64,000 bases of DNA, from contig JTDE01000312.1 in the NCBI GenBank assembly GCA_014338405.1, forward strand, positions 30,650-94,649, read 5' to 3'. Each line of letters begins with the position of its first letter. The first letter of the stretch is position 1. Of this stretch, positions 30,095-43,540 are shown piece by piece. The position numbers were made by a program, and so were the translations under genes. This stretch comes from Paragonimus skrjabini miyazakii (taxonomy: Eukaryota; Platyhelminthes; Trematoda; Plagiorchiida; Troglotrematidae). The notes beneath the pieces were generated by a model, which saw nothing but the letters and a program-made list of their open reading frames with translations, was not told the origin of the DNA and ran no database searches.

Positions 30095-32094
30095 GACCAA
30101 AAAAATTAGTTAGTATTATAGATTTTGTCTTTACAAATTACGCATCACCTACAGTTGATCGCAGCCGTCATAATACACGAGTTTATCACGTGATCGTTTT
30201 ATTTACTCGTAAATAATTGGTTCAGCCTTTCATAGAACTCACGTAGTGTCCTCTGTGTATCTGTGTGTGCGAATGTTTATGAGATGATGATTTCCTTGAG
30301 GGTATAGATGTATACAGCTAATGGACCACTGACCATACCCAAGAGGAAACTAGTTTTAAGTTATAAACGTACACGTAAGCATAGTGTGAAAACAGATGAC
30401 ATCACCATTATATCCTGGAAAGCAATGGTATTCGACTGCACCAAACAGACTCGAAAATGATGGTGAGTGTGATCAGATGTAGCAGAAGAAAAGAAGGTGC
30501 CATTTTCTGAGTTCACTTCTGTCATTTTTTGTCTTCAAATCTCAACTTCAGTTCACGCATTTTAGAAGGATAACTAATAGTAGTTTAAGTAACCCGCTGT
30601 GTCATTCAAGTCAACAATTATTAAGAACTGTAGGAATAATCCACTCTTCATAATTGCACTATGAACTGATTTTATCACACAGTATTCCCGGTTCAAGGTT
30701 ATGTAAAACCAAAGTGTCATAATGTAATAACGAGAATATGCACCGTTAACGTGGTATAGGTTGAGTCATGCAACTGTACAGCTTGGTTAGTTATATCTAC
30801 TGGTTGCGTCAAGGAAGATTACGTTTTATCACTAGTTCACAGGTAGTCTGTGAGCTCAATAACACCGGTTACAAAAATCTGATAAACGTAGCTATTCTAG
30901 GATTTCCAAAAACGTTAAAACGACGGTGGAAAAAATAGGGCTTTGTACGGTACTCAATAAAATGTGTGAAACGTTTATTATTTTCATACTTTAGTCAGTC
31001 GGGTACTTCTGTACCCAAGCGAAGAACAACCAAACTTGTTGGGCTGCGCAAGATCCTCATGGAAGAAAATTATCTATCCTCCATCAGTTCACCAGAATAC
31101 CAACTATATCAAGCAAACTATAACAACATTTATTCCGTTTTGATAGCTTCGATGATTCGACAGATGACCATAAGTATAAACCAAATCTAATTTATTTTAG
31201 GAGCCATTTCTTATCACTGAGTCACTCGATTTACAAGACCTGCTTTCCCCCACTGAATGTATTGTTTGACAATTGATTTTCCTGGTTTGTTTTTGAAAGA
31301 CTGTGATTTTTGTAAAACTAAAACCCCTATTTCAACACAGTGGCAGTTCCTGTAAACAATTCGTTGAAGTCATTCTTTTCACTTTACAAGATACGAACAA
31401 TTTTTGGCAAAAACATTATCTAACACGACGCACCCTCCTTTTTTGAATTTCTCGAAATTTATTTCAACATTATCCACTAGATTTTGGAACAAAGATTTAC
31501 TTGCATTCACTTGGTCTTTCTGTTCTACCCTTATTCCTTACATAGTCCGACTTCTACTTCTAATTCTTGAGTTAACCTCAAAATCAGATCGATTAATTGT
31601 CTTTACAGTTCCTATTCACAACAATCGCTTTCGTCACGCTCCCCTCGAGTTTAATGAGTATAATGACTAGTTTGTGACTCAGATACTTAACCAATTGTCC
31701 CCTACTTGTTGAACGTGTGAAAGCTCAAAAAATAAACTCGCCTTCTAATGAAACAGAAACCGTATTGAATATTTTGGAATGTACTTTTATCTTTGTTTCT
31801 CACTTTTGCAGATGAAGCCACTCCCAAGAGATCCGCGTTCAGCCCTCGGTGTGATGAGTGCACCTTTTTGATTGGAGCTGATAGTTGTTTCACGCACAGC
31901 CGTTTCGTTATTCAAGACACCAATACACGTGCTTGTCTTCGCTTTCATCGTTGTAATATTCCGTGGATTGAGCGTGCTGTGTTTTAGGCATGTGAATTGT
32001 CAATACTTCTCGGTCTCTTATTGTTTTGTTTTGTCCGTTTCAGCAATTGTGCTTCCTTGCAAGATACCGTCGATCTTCGATTGCAAACGTATCA
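30095..32094. other. No gene recognised (30.1-32.1 kb)
   Basis: AT-rich sequence with short frames. A frame at 31,793-31,987 follows a splice-acceptor-like cacttttgcag (31,801-31,811 area) but encodes no known domain and has no partner exon that I can identify. Confidence 0.35.
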
Positions 32095-32270
32095 CAACCT
32101 GTCGCATTCCCATAGACTATCCAGTCGGCCCCTTTCGAAAAGAAGCACTAGACTTGAGTTTCGCTCTCATTAGAGCTCGTCAGTAATGCATATCATCGTC
32201 ACTGCCGTGACTTGAATCACGGACACGCTGTTCATGAGGCAACCGTGTTTACCACTGCGCCATCGACCTA
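32095..32270 (-). mobile_element. tRNA-derived SINE, family S1, copy 1
   Basis: On the minus strand the head reads gatggcgcagtggtaaacac (box A, TGGCGCAGTGG) and tgattcaagtcacgg (box B region). It continues into a body shared with 32,990-33,180 (tactgacgagct, gagcgaaactc, cttcttttc, gactggat, gggaatgcgaca). The shared body extends far beyond a tRNA, so this is a SINE and not a tRNA gene. The internal box A and B elements would direct RNA polymerase III. No target duplication was resolved. Confidence 0.82.
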
Positions 32271-32989
32271 TTTATGTGCGTGAAGCAAATTATTAGATTA
32301 ATTTGATTCTCAGAAGCCGTTTTGTAATGCACTGCCATTAGCTACTCACTTTTGTGATGTTTACTATATCTTTCAGATTCACTACTTAGTCTCTATCTAA
32401 CAAGTAACCAGCGGTTTGACAGTACATGATTATCTTATTCAAGACTGCTGTTGGATGTCGAAATTTAGATGCTGATAGTCAGGTGGTCGGTTTGAGTGAT
32501 TAGTCTCAGAGGGCATGAAGTATGTAAAAAGTGGTTAACCCGCAAAACGATTAATGACTTGTCTAGTTATTGTACACTGAACCAATCACGATAATGAAAC
32601 AACGAAATAGATCCACCCGCAGCTAACGTGTACAGACCATTTTCGACTCCAAAATGTGTAACCTTTAGCGAACTTTTGATCATATGTTTATTTAGTTCAG
32701 GTTGTACCCGTTCACACAGTTCACAGGCATCTTTTGTTGTACTCCACATCGGTCATAAAACTTCCCTTATGTTAATAATCACAAATACCAGAACTCATGC
32801 GAATCTGCATAGTATTTAGATTTTTAATTGCGTGAAAGCGGAAAGTTTGCTTGCATTGGCGAATTTAAGATCGCTGGTGAGTAGTAGGGTATTTTGGTTT
32901 TCATATAGATTGAACATCACCCACAACTGAAAATGGTCGAGTGGAAGTGGTTGATCGTTCGAATATGATAATTCAGTCGTGTTTAATGT

Positions 32990-33180
32990 GAGGTCAGTGG
33001 CACAGTGGTCAACACGGTTGCCTCATGAAAGTGTGGCTGGAGTTCTAATTCTGACAGTGACAAGGCTATGCACTACTGACGAGCTGCTCTAATTAGAGCG
33101 AAACTCGAGTCTAATACTTCTTTTCAAAAGGAGGCGACTGGATTGTCTCTGGGAATGCGACAGTTGCGATCAACTGAAAT
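32990..33180 (+). mobile_element. tRNA-derived SINE, family S1, copy 2
   Basis: Same family as 32,095-32,270 but on the plus strand, about 720 bases away, so the two copies form an inverted pair. Box A is tggcacagtggtcaacac and box B is eroded (agttctaattc). The body matches copy 1 across nearly its full length, including attactgacgagctgctcta-like and tctgggaatgcgacag-like strings. A folded-back transcript spanning both would pair over the SINE bodies. Confidence 0.82.
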
Positions 33181-36100
33181 TTAAGATTATCCGAGAACTT
33201 CATGAACCTTAAAACATTAGGTGAGTTTGATGGTTATTGGTATGTCAGCACACAACTACTGTTCCTTTTCAACCCCTTGTATTTTTTAACCATATAATCC
33301 ATTCATCACAAACCTAATATTGTTTTGGTGAAACTGAGTACTACTGCGGTAAAATGCTCTCATTATGTTGTTTGAAATCCCCTAGTTTTTCGCCCTGTGT
33401 AATGTAAAAGCGGTTGTTGTCCAACGCATGCAATGTGGCTTAATGAGTTGCGTAGAAGAAATATCCCATAATTAGACAAGAAACTACTTTTCGTGATCTT
33501 TAGTTCATCTTAAGGTTCTTAGTAGTTTCGACCGGTCAGTTGGGCTTCCGATAACAACAGTCACTTGTAGCATTGTGGTAGAAGAGTAACAGGTAAATGT
33601 CAAATATTCTTTCCTAGGAGGCAGACTGCACACTGGAGTTTTGTAAGCACACACTTACAAGCCATCCTATGATTCTGTAATAAAAGTACCCTACGGTTGA
33701 TGTTTTGTGACGCCACTACTAGGATGAGGCTTTTTCCGAACAAGTTCGAATACTTTGCCATTAACTACCACTATGATCCATCAGGGAGCGGAATGCTACT
33801 CACACGTTTAAGAGTCATTAGCTCCTAATCATAATTATCATCAAAATTATCAGCTGACTCATTGCCAGATCCATCAGACTCATCGGAGTATATCAGATGG
33901 TTGTTTATTATGAGACTCCTGAGTGAATTTTCCCAAGCTGTTTCACAAATACGTCTGATCCACTCGATATTTATCAAAGGCCACTTGAACAGAAGTATTG
34001 GCTTTGAGGCATTTTAAGCAGCCCGTAGGGTGTTCAACCAGACAGGTGTTTGTTCCATACACTATTAGCACTCGAGGATAGGTATCACGTAATCGTTTAC
34101 GAAACTTCGTTTTATATGGACTAAGGATCGGACAGAGCATAACGTCTTAGAAATGAAATTCAGCCGATAGAGTTACTTAGAATTGGGTTGGCAACGTGAG
34201 ACATTTACATTCTTTGGTTTATTTCCGACGACCTTGCATTAATGTCCTGTTATTGGCAACAACTATTCATTGACCAGAGCGAATTCACATCTATGACTAA
34301 CAGTTCAGTGACATGTGAATCGGAAAACATCGCAAGTTGCTCGTTGCATAAGTGATACACTAGTTTATATGAAGAGGATATTTAGGATTATTGAAAGCAC
34401 CATGTTCCCTGGATTCACTTCATCATAACAGAACAGGATGAAAGTTGCAAGATGTTAACATTTTGATTCATTTCACCAGCCACATAAAAAAGGCAAAAAA
34501 TAAAAAATCTATCCAGAATGTTTAAGGCAACAACAGCTAGAACGGGTGAGGTTGAGGATAACTGGCCGCCGCGATGAGATGTGGGTAAAGAGAATAATCT
34601 AACATTTTTCACACAACATTGGTCGACGTTATTTGACCAACACGTAGTTTACACCTTAGTTTGCGCAGCTCGGTAGAATAGTTACGTTCACCAAACTCCA
34701 GTTCACTGTAGCGTGCCATTTATTTAAGTCTGTCTTGAAGGATACATATACCGCAGCTGATTCGGACTTCTTGTTGGCAACAGAGGAAGTTAGGTAGGAG
34801 AACGATATCGGCAAACGAGCCTAACTATTCCGTCTCACATGTCTATCAGTTTATTTGCTTTTGAGGGAAAGCAATTTCAGCGGAACTGCCCAGTGTTTGC
34901 TTCAGGAAATGAACGAATATTTGAGTTAGCTTGTCATGTGAAAGAATAGTTAAATGAACAATTAGATGCGAAAGCCAGAGAATCTTGGAGGTAGGTAACA
35001 AAATCGACCCATACAGTTCGTTCACTAGGTTGCTATGGGAAACAACCCCAGACTTCTTATCGTTAGTGGAGTCCTGTTGAACAATCAAAGGCAACCATTG
35101 TTGCATGAGAGACGGATTTACATCATCCAACTCTTATGGTAATGGTCAATCATCCTGATCTTTCTGTTTTCAACTAATGTTGCCATTCGCCTTCGTATGC
35201 TTTTATTATGTGACTGATGAGAAAACTCAAAATGCTATCATTCTACGACGTTTGCGGTCTTAGTAATTTCGATGTCAACCAAAATCTTGTGAGTTGATTC
35301 AGGAACCATTTGATTCATTAGGTAGCCGAGCACTCCAGTATGCGTATCACACTGACTGATGTACATAGTGGAACTACAACTATTATCCAAAAATCACAAA
35401 AGGCCGTTTACCATAATACCCCCGAAAACGAGAGGCTGCTTCACGTAATGTCCCAGTAAAATGAATTACCTAATAGAGGTTACTACAGAGGGATACAGCA
35501 GACAAATTGTTGTTGTTTGCCAATTATACTTAGCAGGTTACACTAGTGATGTGAAGGCAAATAGGTGGGGATATATTTTGGGTAGCCCATTGGGAAGCTG
35601 AGTTTGTCATCAGTCGTAGACAGTTCGTTTATAACGGTCTGGAAAAAGACGACAAGGTGAGTCTCAGTGGAATTGGTTCATTTAGCATGGTGGCATTGTA
35701 CTCGCTCCATAAGTTTAACACACACTGAACAAAAAGATAATGTTTCGTTAACTCTGATTCAATTTGTTTCTGATTACGCGGAGTAACATTAGTTTTAGCA
35801 ATGTGCACTACTAGAGTTGATCTTTGATTCATTGCTACCGAAGTCGACTACAAAAACTCGAAATATTTGATTGTTACAACAGCGTCTGAGTTATGAAGCA
35901 CTTTCAACACTGTCAGGACAATCAATTATCACCACAAACAGAATAACCAACGCAATTTTCTGCGCAGCTTGCTTGATTACTCATTTATTATTTAAATGTT
36001 TCTAATCTCCAAGTCATTGCAATAACAAGCTTTCGGATCGAGTTGCACTCTAATTAGTGTCAAACGGCAATGCAATATCCAAGCCTCGGCCACTATACTT

Positions 36101-36999
36101 ATGTAGCAAACACGTAGAGTACCATGCTATGGAATATAATGCAAAACGTTCGGGCATCGCGACATACAGAAATCACACAGAACTTGCTCATCTTGCCCAC
36201 CGACTGTTATTCGTGTATAGTTATGCATTTTTGTAGACAAGGAATTATTTATACGGGAAATTTTCGGTATGATGAATGGCACGGTGAGTAAGTTTTCCTA
36301 ATTACCGTATGATTATTTAATGATTCTCATTGGTACAATATGAACAGCAGTTATGACGGAAAACATTTACAGAAACGTCGGGTATTTATTCAGTAAGTAT
36401 ACATCCCACATCTAATCAATCACGTTCAAAGGTAAATTGTTTTTGGATGTCACCTTAAGCTGCATTAAGCCTCATCAAATTAAGCACAGAAAAATGGAAT
36501 TTTATTTAGTAGGCTGTCGGTTCACATTCTTGTTTTTAATCGAATTCTTTCGCTCTTGTTTGCGATAAGTGAACCAGTTTCCAGGCTGACGACAAACAAC
36601 TGATGATCCTCAATGATTGTTTATAATATCGCATATGAATAATATATGTGGAATTGTGGTTAAATTTGTAGTTTGTCATGTCTTTTGCACCAAGTTGCCA
36701 TCAGTGTTTACCCAGTAATGCAAATTAACCTAGCATTGAGACTACTAACCTCATGTGATACAAATCTACACACGCACAATAAGCACAGATTAAAACAGTT
36801 TTTGATCTTCTCGGCTAGATTGAGTGTTGTTGTACTAGTTCACGAATGAATTCATCAAAAGAAGTGAGATGAATGAGCTAATATATTCTATCTCTACATA
36901 GGAACTCCACTGAGAAAGTTATACTCACAAATTATAACGTGCTCTGTTGAATGCTTTGAAGGGTGACTAAAGTTTTCTTACTGAAAAGCAGTGTGACAG
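33181..36999. other. No gene recognised (33.2-37.0 kb)
   Basis: Short unassigned frames only. A 65-codon minus-strand frame at 33,943-34,140 (SPYKTKFRKRLRDTYP) loosely resembles the segment before GIY-YIG domains in some retroelements, but nothing else of such an element is visible around it. Confidence 0.35.
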
Positions 37000-37112
37000 A
37001 TTTGGTAGGTTTGAGGAGACTCAAATGCTGAAAATGTGAACTTTGCTGGATTCGAAACAACATGACCGAACACAGTAAATGCTCTACTGGATGAACTATG
37101 AGGCCAAGATGG
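37000..37112 (-). mobile_element. tRNA-derived SINE or tRNA-like repeat, family S2, copy 1
   Basis: The minus strand reads ggcctcatagttcatccagt (box A region) ... gtttcgaatccagcaaag (box B TTCGAATCC), then cacattttcagcatttgagt. The downstream part parallels that of the copy at 46.8 kb (gactttccacatctgggtc), so similarity extends past the tRNA-like head. The acceptor and anticodon stems do not pair, ruling out a working tRNA. Confidence 0.55.
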
Positions 37113-40100
37113 GAGCGCAGAAATATTACATTTGGGCTCAGTTACCAACTTTGTCCGCTGTATCGTATGGAATGCATCAAATGATCCAGCTGACTGTTTA
37201 TCCAAGCCAACGTTCTTAACCAATTCACGCTGATTGGAACCCGGTCCTACTCTAAATTTTCGCTGTTGGATCTCTTCTGAATTTGGCTCAGTCAAATTCG
37301 ATGTGAAAGCACAAAACTGCTCCTGTTACTCTTGAGTGACTTGTCGTTTTTTCGCATTTGTTTAAACTAATTAATTTACTTTCAGCGACAAAATTATTTC
37401 ACTGGGTTTGGGCACGTTCAAAAGTGCTCCGTAACTCAAATGAACAACTGAACACAGTGTAATCACAAGGTGTCTGAGAGAATGAATGAATCAGTTTTAG
37501 GGGAACACCAACACCTGTGGTTATTGACTGAAAACTGCGTACTCGACGTCAATAGCGACAAATTGTTTACGTCAATCATAATAAAAGTAACATGCAAGAA
37601 ACCTTCATATACAAGTATTACTGGCATAAACTTCGGGAAGCGGATGTATGCTTCAGTAGACGCATTGACGACTGATCTTGTTGAACATGTGGGAGGAATC
37701 ACCACCGTTAAGTCTGAGCAAATTGATCGTAGTACGTTACAGTTAGGGCGCCCAGTTTTGTATTCGAACATTCTTTTTTCTTCTTCTGTTCAACTTGGTA
37801 TGGAACTAAAGTTGCTTATCACGAGGTTGTGATCAGTACTTCCAGGTATTATGGATGTGGGTTGGCCGACCTACAGTGCTGGTTTGAACCTCATAAAAAT
37901 CTGTGCATAATTTGGCTTAACACGTATGCAAAGAAGACGGTGTACAGCTTGATTGCTGAATTGTGGGGTACTGTGAGGTAAACACAGAGTATGAGTTTCA
38001 AAGTATTGCAGACCTTCGTCGGAAATGTGCCTAAACGGTTTGTAGATTTGGTAAATCTAAATAAAAAATTTCTGCTTTACCCCGTCGAAGAATGAGGACG
38101 TACAAGAGTGCTGCATGAGTTCCCACGGAGTTTATAATTACTGTTTGAAGTCAACCTTTAGGGGTGATTACCTTACAGCCTCAGAGGCATAGTGTTAGTT
38201 TGCGAAACGTAAATCTCGACATTGTGCTACAGAATTGTGCAGCAACTCACAACGAAGAAATATATAATCAAAATTTGACACAATATAGAAAGACCTTGCG
38301 GTTGAATACCAAATATGTGTTGTAGGAAACAAATGACTTTTATCCCATCGCGCGGTAAAACATATCGATAGAGAGGTTGGCAATCGAGGTTGAGAAGCGA
38401 TTAGATCAGAGGCATGTGTGCACCGCGATACGCACTAAGTAAACACATGACGTGAGACCAAACAAATGGACATTTCATTTGAATATCTTGATAAACCAGG
38501 TACACTGCACAGACTATTTTACGTTCCATAAAGCAGGTAAACAGACAGAACCTCCAAGCTGCTATTTTCCAATAATTTAACAATCATTTACCTGTGTTGG
38601 TTCTGACAGTTCGTTATCAAACACTAAGCATCAACCACTCGTGTGGAGTGTCTTTATCGAGTCTTCCAGATAGTTTAGCCGAAATATTCCGTTGTTCAGA
38701 GTCCTTTGGTGTCTTTTAACGCATCAAAATATGTTGAACTTGTGTTTTTACTTTTAGAAAGCAATAAAAATTTATAAGTTTTCAATGCATACCATTCCTT
38801 TTCGCACAGAGTGAACACCTACCCCGATTTTCTTTCCTCAAATATCTAAGGGTTACTCTGAGTGACAACATGATATAAACACTACATGATACAGATGCTT
38901 TCATCAAAGTCCGAAACTCTTGTTTTGTGTCTTGTGTTTAAATTCCGGCTGCATTTAACACCATTCGCTCAACAGATTTATCAAAGCCTGTGTTCCTCTT
39001 TGAGGTGCATTGTTCTACAGTTATTTATCACTTTTGCTAGATCCCTGAAGCGTATGTCCCATTGCAATGCCACCCTCTGCAAAAAAGTGGAAAATTTTAC
39101 TATCACCAAACGTTTGTGCAAAATTACTGTGATATAATTTATATCATTTGTTTGAATATTTATGAATGTGTTTCTGCATCTTTTACCAGTTCATGACGTA
39201 GGCATGTAGTAGTACACGTTCGGGATCGCTTTTCTTGGGCTAGTCCTTACTTGGCTTGGATTCAGTAAAAACTTAGCATTGTTTTTCTTGGATTAACCAC
39301 AAAATTTAATTGGAAGATTTTTCACTTGCTGTTGATCAAGATCGCTGTTCGTGAGATTTTTGATGATAATTATTATTTTTCGCTCAGACGTGTTTAAATA
39401 ATTGACTTCAATTTGCCTAAATGTGGGTACGTGAAAAACTGAAATTTTGCCTCTGGGGGCGTACAAAATGTATTGTTGACTTGAACAAATGTTGACAGCA
39501 ATAAAGTGGGCTGTTAATTAATCTATTCATGTCCAGCCAATCATTTTTTTCGCATTGGTATTATACGAATCTGATGTTGAAAACGATAAAACTGATTGGC
39601 AACTCAAACTGTTCTGTTATGGTGAAATAAAGGCGCTCTGCATTTATTTACAGTCGACGTGAATCGGTAGGTTCGAAATGTACGGTAACATGATATCAGT
39701 TGTTCTGGTACAATCATTGAAGGACATTTCGTATTCAAAAAATGTAGGTTCGGTCTCCCCTCCTCACCGTTTGGTAACACCAACCCACTGCATTTAAGCA
39801 TAATCATTTTGACATTTAGCTCAGTTACCTTCGGAACACTGATTTGTTTACACGTTGTCGATAACCGAACTAAAAGGGATTTCTTTCAAATTGAAGAAAG
39901 TTTTTCAAAAATCCCTCTATATAATCATCAGTGTGATAGTAACCACCGCCAAATCTGGCCTCAGCATTCCTTGTTGCATTATCCTTGGCGCATGGCTTAC
40001 TCAGGCAGCTGAAAAGTTGATATAAACATATCCTTGTCTCCGGAGTTAGGTGCATAATAAAACTCGACTGACAGCCTCAAATAATGCAAAATTGAACCGA

Positions 40101-41359
40101 ATCCAAACTATCTGGCACATTCATGTTGCAGCGAGTCGGGAACTTCACGTCAATGATTACATTTTTTCCTCCTTACTGCTTGAAAAACTGTTGCCTCCAA
40201 AGAAAAAATACTATAATCCAGCAGGGCTGCTTCCATTATAAGGTGGCCTTGCAGTTGAATGATTCAGCACTAGGCCTCCATCGTCAAATAATTACTTTTC
40301 CTCGAGTATCTTACATTAAATTCTAAGTGACGCCAAAATCACTGAAGGTTCGTTTGGTACTGTTTCTATGAATGTGAAGAGGAACAGCTAATTTATACTG
40401 TATTCAAGCACATTCTCTCATATCATAATGAACCTGTGGTGAATCAGGTATTACTGGCAACGTTAGGAATATAAGTATCACTTGTTACCTGGATAATATT
40501 GAAAGATTCTCCTTTAATTTATTCTAGGTGCTCGAATACCTTTGTATACATACATTCATGTAATGACTCAACAGTAGAAACTTTCGATAGCTCTGTTTAA
40601 CTCAACTTCTCCTTAACGCATTTTGTAAGTGCGACAAAGGTCGATCCGGCTCATTTCGCTTCCTCAGTGATTTGCGTGTTATTAATGACGGTTTGCGACA
40701 TTTAGCACACACATTTTTCCACATGGGGAAGCGTGCTGTTTGTTTTACTGGGTTCTGTGAAGCCGGCACTCATGCTTTGCGTTTATGACTAGAGTTACTT
40801 TATGTGCAACCGCTAGACGTGCTTCTTTGCTCACAGTCTTGCGGCTTTTGTATTCCGTCGTTCTATATGCTTGACTCTCGAGGCAGATTCGAACACAATG
40901 CATCAACCGGGTAAATTTGAGTTTGACCTTTCCTTACTGTTCAAACGTGATGTTTTAGTTAACCATCGTCTACATCTCCATCAGCTCACATGCATTAATT
41001 CAGCATTCTACTAGCAAACCGATTCCCTGAATAAGTGGCATTCATGATATTCATCTTCGTATTGTGTCAAATGACAAGTTATCCGTTGTGTCTTGTGGCG
41101 TTGAGCGTTGGGCTGGTAGGCACACTAATAACGCCATTTTTCAAATCTTTCCCTAACAGTCAAACAAACCCTTATTGTGCAACCGATTTTTTAGGTCATG
41201 TCCTCTGATCAAGAGTTATATTGTGTTTTGCCTCAAAAGTTTTGGAACTCCTTACTTTCCAAATCCTAATTCCGACAGCTGAGTATCCATTACGAGATAG
41301 CCTGCTCTGAAAAAGTTACTGCTTTACGCTTGTGTACGTTGCGCCTTAACGGAATCGCT
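37113..41359. other. No gene recognised (37.1-41.36 kb)
   Basis: A 120-codon plus-strand frame (37,470-37,832; contains GKRMYASVDALTTDLVEHVG) with an equally long antisense frame is unrecognised. Other frames are shorter. No RNA gene or element end was identified. Confidence 0.35.
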
Positions 41360-41480
41360 CATGGTCAGTGCTCCGATCCACCCTGTGAAATATTCTCTCA
41401 TATCGACGATGTCCTGGTCACTGCTAGTAAATAATCGAATTACATATACCACATCCATTCATCAAAGTTTCTCAGATTCA
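41360..41480 (+). mobile_element. Possible LTR-retrotransposon RT fragment (weak)
   Basis: The plus strand encodes FSHIDDVLVTAS (about 41,395-41,430), resembling the catalytic loop YIDDVLVAS of gypsy-type RTs, followed in frame after a stop by HIHSSKFLRFTD, like HLxxVFxRLxD. Some later segments to about 41,720 could be the connection domain but are not convincing. This may be a fragment of a second gypsy-type element. Confidence 0.35.
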
Positions 41481-42599
41481 CTGATTAGAATAAAATCAAT
41501 GAAGTAGTGAGTTGAGCAGTTATATCTTTATACGAACTGGCATTGTTGGCACACCGGCACGCAATCGATTGCAGCACTTGTTACTCCTGACCAGTAAAAC
41601 TGTTGCTTCGACATTTCACAATTTTGTTTATATTCCATGCGAACTAGCGTCCCCTAACTCTGACGATACTACCTGTAGGCCTAGTATGTCCTCTATTCTG
41701 CCTGTTAAACTACCAGCGATGTGCAACCACAAGTCTAACAGGTTTGCTGTGGGTGCTTATAAATGTCCCATGATTTATAAAGATTATACTCCACCCAAAA
41801 TGTTTATTCCTCTTCCCGGCCTCCTTGCTCTTCTGTAGTGTATTTGTAACTCTCTGGAGTAAGATTGCAGTATATCAGCCATATGTTCAACAGCTTTCTT
41901 TGATGAACATGCCGAAACGATTCGTTTGGAGGAGTGAAACAGGAACATGGTTAATTGTTTCAGGCACAGGTCAAATTGGAACTTTATTTTTCTACACTCG
42001 CAAAGACTAACCAGAGGACCTTCCCAGCGGTCCCTTCGTCACTTTTTCACCATTTCAAAATTTTGTGGACGGTATTTAAGCGAGAATATGGCCCCTATTT
42101 TTCTGTTGTCTATACAATCCCCAATTACTCCATTTCTGTCAATGAGTAGTTTATTTTCAGAGGTCTTCTAAACGGACTGACTCATACTATGATGCCTCCG
42201 TCTTACCTCAGTATGCATTCAACCTTTGCGCCGTACGTATCGCTTTTGACCTCACGGCACTGTCCAGCGACCGGCAAGTTCGAAATCAACTGTCTTTTGT
42301 TCACTGTCAGTGAAATGTTGACAAAAGTTGATGACAAAACAATAGTGTTTAATAATAATCTTTAGGAACACAAATATCGTCATGTAAGATTTATGCTTGA
42401 GCGCAATTGGTTTCGCTCTTTTCAATTACGTACGCGATATGAAGTGCTAATTGTGATCACAAGCACCCTTGGCTGAAGTGATTAGACCTAATAATGACTG
42501 CTCGATGGATGGCTATCTAAAGTTGGCTATATCTGCGTTTCATTTATGTAAGATCAGTACCTTAGGCACTAATAAATTTTAGTTTTAGTTCAGTGAACA

Positions 42600-43540
42600 G
42601 TCTTATCGTTGGATAGATGGTGTGGGTCTATGCTAGTCGATATTTTTAGTCACCTCTTGAGAAAAGAAGCACAAAATCTTGTTAGTCCAGTAAATTCATA
42701 CAAGAGATACGTTGCTGACATACTTGTAGTATGCAGATCGCTCAACCAAATAGAAATCACGTGCACACTTTTTACCAACTTGCATCTTAGTATCATATTT
42801 ATTAATGAAACCGGGAAGAAATCCAGATATTCCTTCTAAATGTTAGACTTGCGAAACGTGAAGATGGGTCTGAAAGCTAGCGCGAACACCATGCCATGGA
42901 ATTCGTTAAATCTGTTCGGTTGAGCATATTTATGGGGAGTTTGATTCTACCCAACAGATTCTTAATCAGAATGAATATCTAATTCGTTTTGTCTACAAGC
43001 ATTTTAAGTCATAGGACTTCCGATCAACTATCACAACAGTGCCACGGAAGTCTGTATTCTTATCCTTACCTCTCAAAGTGGACGATGTAGCACTGCTCGT
43101 GGGACAAAAGAAGAAAATACCACTAAATTAGACTTATACTTCAGTCCAGCTCGCCCTTCAATACCGAACAATTCGCGTCCCATCAAATCCGAGAAAGGAT
43201 CCGGTGGGTACACTCATCGAATCAAACATTATTACTCATTTCAATTACACCTGCAGTTTCCAATACGTTAGTCGCACTGTGAGGACACTCGAAACTCGGA
43301 TTTTTTAGCATCTTCCAACATGGCTTCTTAGTGTCAAAATTGAAACTACAAAGAATGTAATTACAAAACATTTACAAGAATATGGCCACCGGATAAGCCC
43401 CGTTAAAGCATTTTTTGCTACCTTTAACACAATGAACAATCATGCTTGAACTTCTTCCAAAGCACTTGCAGTACACCGTATGAAACCATCGTTATGTGTA
43501 CAAAAACAGATGGTTGTGTATCTTTTGCTACTTTGATAGT
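42600..43540 (+). mobile_element. Penelope-like element PLE-6 (RT C-terminal half plus GIY-YIG)
   Basis: Plus strand, in order: RWCGSMLVDIFSHLL (motif B, usual DGVxMGSPLxPxLADIFM, about 42,613), YKRYVADILVV (42,699-42,731; YVDD changed to YVAD), and LRLAKREDGS-like PFLD region (about 42,836). Next come STQQILNQNEYLIRFV (about 42,950-42,997) and TTVPRKSVFLSLPL (about 43,033). A GIY-YIG strand FNYTCSFQYVSRT (about 43,240-43,280) is followed by HLPTWL, NVITKHLQEYGHRISP and KPSLCVQKQ (to about 43,510). The order and strings match PLE-5, and the ending matches PLE-1. Stops and frameshifts are many, and catalytic residues are lost. No terminal repeats were located. Confidence 0.8.
42609..42839 (+). 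pseudogene. PLE-6 reverse transcriptase palm fragment
   Basis: A 76-codon frame covering RT motif B (GSMLVDIFSHLLRKE) to just before the PFLD motif. Motif C reads YKRYVADILVV: the first catalytic Asp of YVDD is replaced by Ala. Compared with the intact motif B of PLE-4 (GSPLCPLLADIF), two to three residues are missing between GS and DIF. The frame is therefore a decayed interior piece with no start of its own. Confidence 0.75.

Noticed and set aside
33943..34140. Minus-strand frame resembling a pre-GIY-YIG connector (SPYKTKFRKRLRDTYP)
   Set aside because: There is no YIG strand, RT motif or repeat nearby.
35213..35240. CTGATGAGAAAAC string
   Set aside because: There is no GAA core and no stem III or stem I partner.
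37463..37832. Overlapping 120-codon plus and 102-codon minus frames
   Set aside because: Both strands are open over the same DNA and neither encodes a recognisable domain; probably low stop density.
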